From contig JABFSW010000142.1 of the NCBI GenBank assembly GCA_013140415.1, positions 1-6,610 on the forward strand: DNA of 6,610 nt, given 5' to 3'. A program made the translations under genes and the position numbers. The stretch comes from Nitrosarchaeum sp. (GTDB taxonomy: Archaea; Thermoproteota; Nitrososphaeria; Nitrososphaerales; Nitrosopumilaceae). Under the pieces are notes generated by a model. That model worked only from the letters and a program-made list of their open reading frames with translations, made no database searches and was not told where the DNA came from. Below, piece by piece: positions 5,221-6,610 of the stretch; the first letter of the stretch is position 1, and every line of letters starts with the position of its first letter.

Positions 5221-5844
5221 ATGGTCAAATATGAATTACCTAGATTACCATATGCATATGATGATCTTGAACCATATATTGATAAACAAACCATGGAAAT
5301 TCACCACCAAAAACATCATCAAGCATATGTTGATGGATTAAACAAAACATTGGCCAAAATTTCTGGCGAATTTCATCCGCAATACATCACATCTGTTTTA
5401 TCTGATCTAGATGCTATTCCTGAATCTGTCCGAAGTGAAGTTAATTTTTTTGGTGGTGGTTTTGAAAATCATAAATTATTTTGGGAAACAATGACTCCAA
5501 AAAATGATGGAAATCCTGGTGGTAAGTTAGGTGATTCAATTGATGTATATTTTAATAACTTTGAAAATTTTAAAAAGGAATTCTCAAACAAAGCCATGTC
5601 TATTGAGGGAAGTGGGTGGTGTTGGCTTGTGTTTAATCAAACTTTTAACAAAGTAGAACTGATTACTACCTCTAATCAAGACAGTCCATGGTCAATAAGA
5701 AAAATACCTCTTTTGGGGTTGGATGTATGGGAACATGCTTACTATCTAAAATATCAAAATAAAAGATCTGACTATATTGCAGCATGGTGGAATGTGGTAA
5801 ATTGGAATTATGTTGAAAATCGATTCTCGGAATTATCTAACTAG
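5221..5844 (+). CDS. sod: Superoxide dismutase, Fe/Mn family, predicted Mn type
   Basis: This 207-residue protein is a full-length Fe/Mn superoxide dismutase, converting two superoxide ions to oxygen and hydrogen peroxide in the cytoplasm. The N-terminal helical domain has the classic opening YELPRLPYAYDDLEPYIDKQTMEIHHQKHH. The metal ligands are His28, His84 (ENHKLFW), Asp168 and His172 (GLDVWEHAYY). Tyr36 matches the conserved gateway tyrosine and His32 the adjacent histidine. Metal preference is suggested by Gln153 in TSNQDSP, the position of the Mn-enzyme glutamine, paired with Gly80 where Fe enzymes carry glutamine. This predicts Mn or cambialistic use. In an ammonia oxidiser it protects against oxygen radicals made during aerobic metabolism. 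It has its own TATA box and a T-tract after the stop. No signal peptide is present. Confidence 0.97.
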   Translation: MVKYELPRLPYAYDDLEPYIDKQTMEIHHQKHHQAYVDGLNKTLAKISGEFHPQYITSVLSDLDAIPESVRSEVNFFGGGFENHKLFWETMTPKNDGNPGGKLGDSIDVYFNNFENFKKEFSNKAMSIEGSGWCWLVFNQTFNKVELITTSNQDSPWSIRKIPLLGLDVWEHAYYLKYQNKRSDYIAAWWNVVNWNYVENRFSELSN

Positions 5845-5870
5845 TGTGCAAATTCATTAACATCTGTTTA

Positions 5871-5885
5871 TTTTTTTAAAAAAAA
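5871..5885 (+). terminator. T7-A8 tract after the SOD gene
   Basis: Seven T followed by eight A form a palindromic tract starting 27 bp past the SOD stop codon. The T run can terminate SOD transcription. The symmetry would also give a T run to any transcript coming from the right, but no gene is known there on the minus strand. Confidence 0.5.
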
Positions 5886-5903
5886 CATAATGAATGTTTG
5901 ATA

Positions 5904-5923
5904 TGCTTATCGACTTGCTTATC
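5904..5923 (+). repeat. Two copies of TGCTTATC, 12 bp apart, before the 125-aa gene
   Basis: TGCTTATC occurs at 5904-5911 and 5916-5923. The second copy is centred about 27 bp before the ATG at 5947, where the TATA box should lie, so it may be the core promoter itself. The first copy would then be an upstream activator or duplicate box. Confidence 0.38.
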
Positions 5924-5946
5924 TTTGTTGATTACCATATAATATC

Positions 5947-6324
5947 ATGAGTAACATCGGTTTATACCTTGTAAAAAAACCAGGACTGGACGATGAGAAA
6001 ATAAAACAGGCACTGGATATGTTGCTGATAGACAGAAGAAATGAATTTCGTGAATTATCTGCAGTGCTTTTAAAAACATCAAAATCTATGGGACCAGTAC
6101 CAAATTCTGAGCAATTCGTATTGAATTTCTGCTTGGAGGTAAATGAAGCATTCAAGACTTGGTCTGGACAAATGGATTTATCGATAAATTCCCCACAAAA
6201 AGCATTAACCATTCTACGTCAGCTCTCACGAGACAAAACCACGATGAATCAATTGGCACACCTTTTGAATCTCTCATACACACTTGCAGATGAATTCAAA
6301 GAAATCTATAGACGGCTAAAATAA
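5947..6324 (+). CDS. Hypothetical helical protein, 125 aa
   Basis: I do not recognise this protein. It is predicted to be almost all alpha-helical and soluble. Helices are seen at about 16-29 (DEKIKQALDMLLID), 32-46 (NEFRELSAVLLKTSK), 54-72 (SEQFVLNFCLEVNEAFKTW), 83-95 (PQKALTILRQLSR) and 98-124 (TTMNQLAHLLNLSYTLADEFKEIYRRLK). The last segment, with TTMNQLAHLLNLS followed by a further helix, is loosely helix-turn-helix-like, but it lacks a wing and is not enough to call DNA binding. There is one cysteine (Cys62) and no metal cluster. It follows the SOD gene by 102 bp with an intervening T-tract, so it is probably transcribed on its own. An antisense frame in the same region is a shadow. Confidence 0.7.
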   Translation: MSNIGLYLVKKPGLDDEKIKQALDMLLIDRRNEFRELSAVLLKTSKSMGPVPNSEQFVLNFCLEVNEAFKTWSGQMDLSINSPQKALTILRQLSRDKTTMNQLAHLLNLSYTLADEFKEIYRRLK

Positions 6325-6328
6325 TTTC

Positions 6329-6335
6329 TTTTTTT
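6329..6335 (+). terminator. T7 terminator after the 125-aa gene
   Basis: A run of seven T begins five bases after the stop codon of the 125-residue gene and is followed by ATCTA. This fits archaeal oligo-T termination. Confidence 0.5.
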
Positions 6336-6378
6336 ATCTAAACCATTAATCTTAAGTTTGTAGGAGATAATCTAATTT

Positions 6379-6440
6379 AATGAAAGATGACTTGGCGACT
6401 TGTGAGAATTTCAATGAACAGGTTTATGCTGTCTTTCATT
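6379..6440 (+). repeat. Long-range inverted repeat followed by a T-rich tract
   Basis: AATGAAAGA (6379-6387) pairs perfectly with TCTTTCATT (6432-6440). Two further G-U pairs extend the stem, enclosing a loop of about 40 nt. The right arm runs straight into a T-rich stretch to 6450, so the element resembles a stem closed before a terminator. Confidence 0.42.
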
Positions 6441-6496
6441 TTTTGTTTTTCTCAAGAATGATGTCAATAGACGATCTTAGTTTAAATTTATTATAA
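6380..6496 (+). CDS. Doubtful 38-codon ORF or small RNA locus
   Basis: An ATG at 6380 opens a 38-residue frame (starts MKDDLATCENFNEQVY, centre VFHFLFF, ends SLNLL). A TATA-like CTTAAGTTTG sits about 26 bp upstream (6351-6360), and GGAG at 6363-6366 is too far away to be a good ribosome site. The peptide has no recognisable motif, and its end overlaps the promoter of the next gene. The same bases hold an inverted repeat followed by a T-rich tract (6439-6450), so a roughly 70-nt non-coding RNA is an equally good reading. Low confidence as a protein. Confidence 0.22.
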   Translation: MKDDLATCENFNEQVYAVFHFLFFSRMMSIDDLSLNLL

Positions 6497-6499
6497 AAT
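6487..6499 (+). promoter_or_regulatory. TATA region of the right-edge gene
   Basis: TTTATTATAAAAT is a strong AT-rich TATA candidate. Its core at 6491-6499 predicts initiation near 6521, where a second in-frame ATG lies. The adjacent TTTAAATTTA at 6481-6490 predicts initiation near 6512, at the first ATG. Confidence 0.5.
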
Positions 6500-6511
6500 A
6501 CATATTTTTGC

Positions 6512-6610
6512 ATGGACTTTATGCTTGAAGAGGAATTAATGGATTTAATGACATTTTTTTTACAAAATCTTGAATCTTCAGAAGTAATAGAAAAAAAGAA
6601 AAGAATCACA
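6512..6610 (+). CDS. 5' end of an unidentified gene, cut by the window edge
   Basis: An open frame of 33 codons runs off the right end. It reads MDFMLEEELMDLMTFF and continues LQNLESSEVIEKKKRIT. It begins with an acidic amphipathic helix and turns basic and polar at the edge. A TATA-like region lies at the right distance for a leaderless start at ATG 6512 or, slightly better, ATG 6521, which would remove MDF. No family can be assigned from so short a piece. It could resemble a small helical regulator, but this is a guess. Confidence 0.5.
   Translation, partial: MDFMLEEELMDLMTFFLQNLESSEVIEKKKRIT

Noticed and set aside
5919..6212. 97-codon minus-strand frame
   Set aside because: Antisense to the 125-residue gene; Ser/Phe-rich product typical of a reverse-strand shadow.
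6384..6464. C/D box small RNA suggested by AAGATGA (6384-6390) and ATGATGT (6458-6464)
   Set aside because: Each differs from the C-box consensus RTGATGA and no CTGA D box is present at a suitable distance.
1..6610. tRNA, rRNA, CRISPR array, insertion sequence or attachment site
   Set aside because: No cloverleaf-like sequence, regularly spaced long repeats, transposase motifs or terminal repeats were found by eye in the intergenic stretches.

Overview
The window reads as chromosomal DNA from a low-GC ammonia-oxidising archaeon of the Nitrosopumilus type (Nitrososphaerota/Thaumarchaeota). The strongest clue is a secreted protein ending in a PEFG-CTERM signal (Val-Pro-Glu-Phe-Gly, a hydrophobic helix, then a basic tail), a tail best known from this lineage. 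Supporting clues are the high A+T content, T-rich tracts after stop codons, and TATA-like boxes centred about 26-27 bp upstream of start codons with no Shine-Dalgarno sequence, as expected for leaderless archaeal transcripts. The assignment is an inference from these traits; there is no rRNA or other marker here.

Layout from left to right. Positions 31-267 encode a tiny stand-alone SWIM zinc-finger protein (+). Positions 411-578 (-) encode a 55-residue zinc-ribbon protein that converges on it. A divergent promoter region (579-740) then leads to the PEFG-CTERM secreted protein (741-1298, +) and to a 219-residue protein with PD-(D/E)XK nuclease-like spacing (1345-2004, +). A 44-residue Cys/His-rich protein (2051-2185, +) follows, then a full-length SNF2-family helicase-like ATPase (2327-4051, +). 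The ATPase stop codon abuts the stop codon of a convergent tandem winged-helix protein (4052-4663, -). Next are a 103-residue unknown protein with a TTG start (4767-5078, -), a divergent Mn-type superoxide dismutase (5221-5844, +), a 125-residue helical unknown (5947-6324, +), a short stretch holding an inverted repeat and a 38-codon ORF, and the first 33 codons of a gene that runs off the right edge (6512-6610, +).

The genes do not look like one operon. Nearly every gene seems to have its own promoter, and strands change often. A loose functional theme on the left is DNA transactions: SNF2 translocase, nuclease-like protein, a separate SWIM finger (a module often fused to SNF2 ATPases in other prokaryotes) and two tiny putative zinc proteins. 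This could be a repair or defence neighbourhood, but it is equally compatible with unrelated housekeeping genes lying side by side. The right half is ordinary: oxidative-stress defence by SOD, a probable DNA-binding regulator and lineage-type hypotheticals. No tRNA, rRNA, CRISPR array, insertion sequence or transposase was seen. The largest gene-free stretch is under 200 bp once the two small proteins are included.
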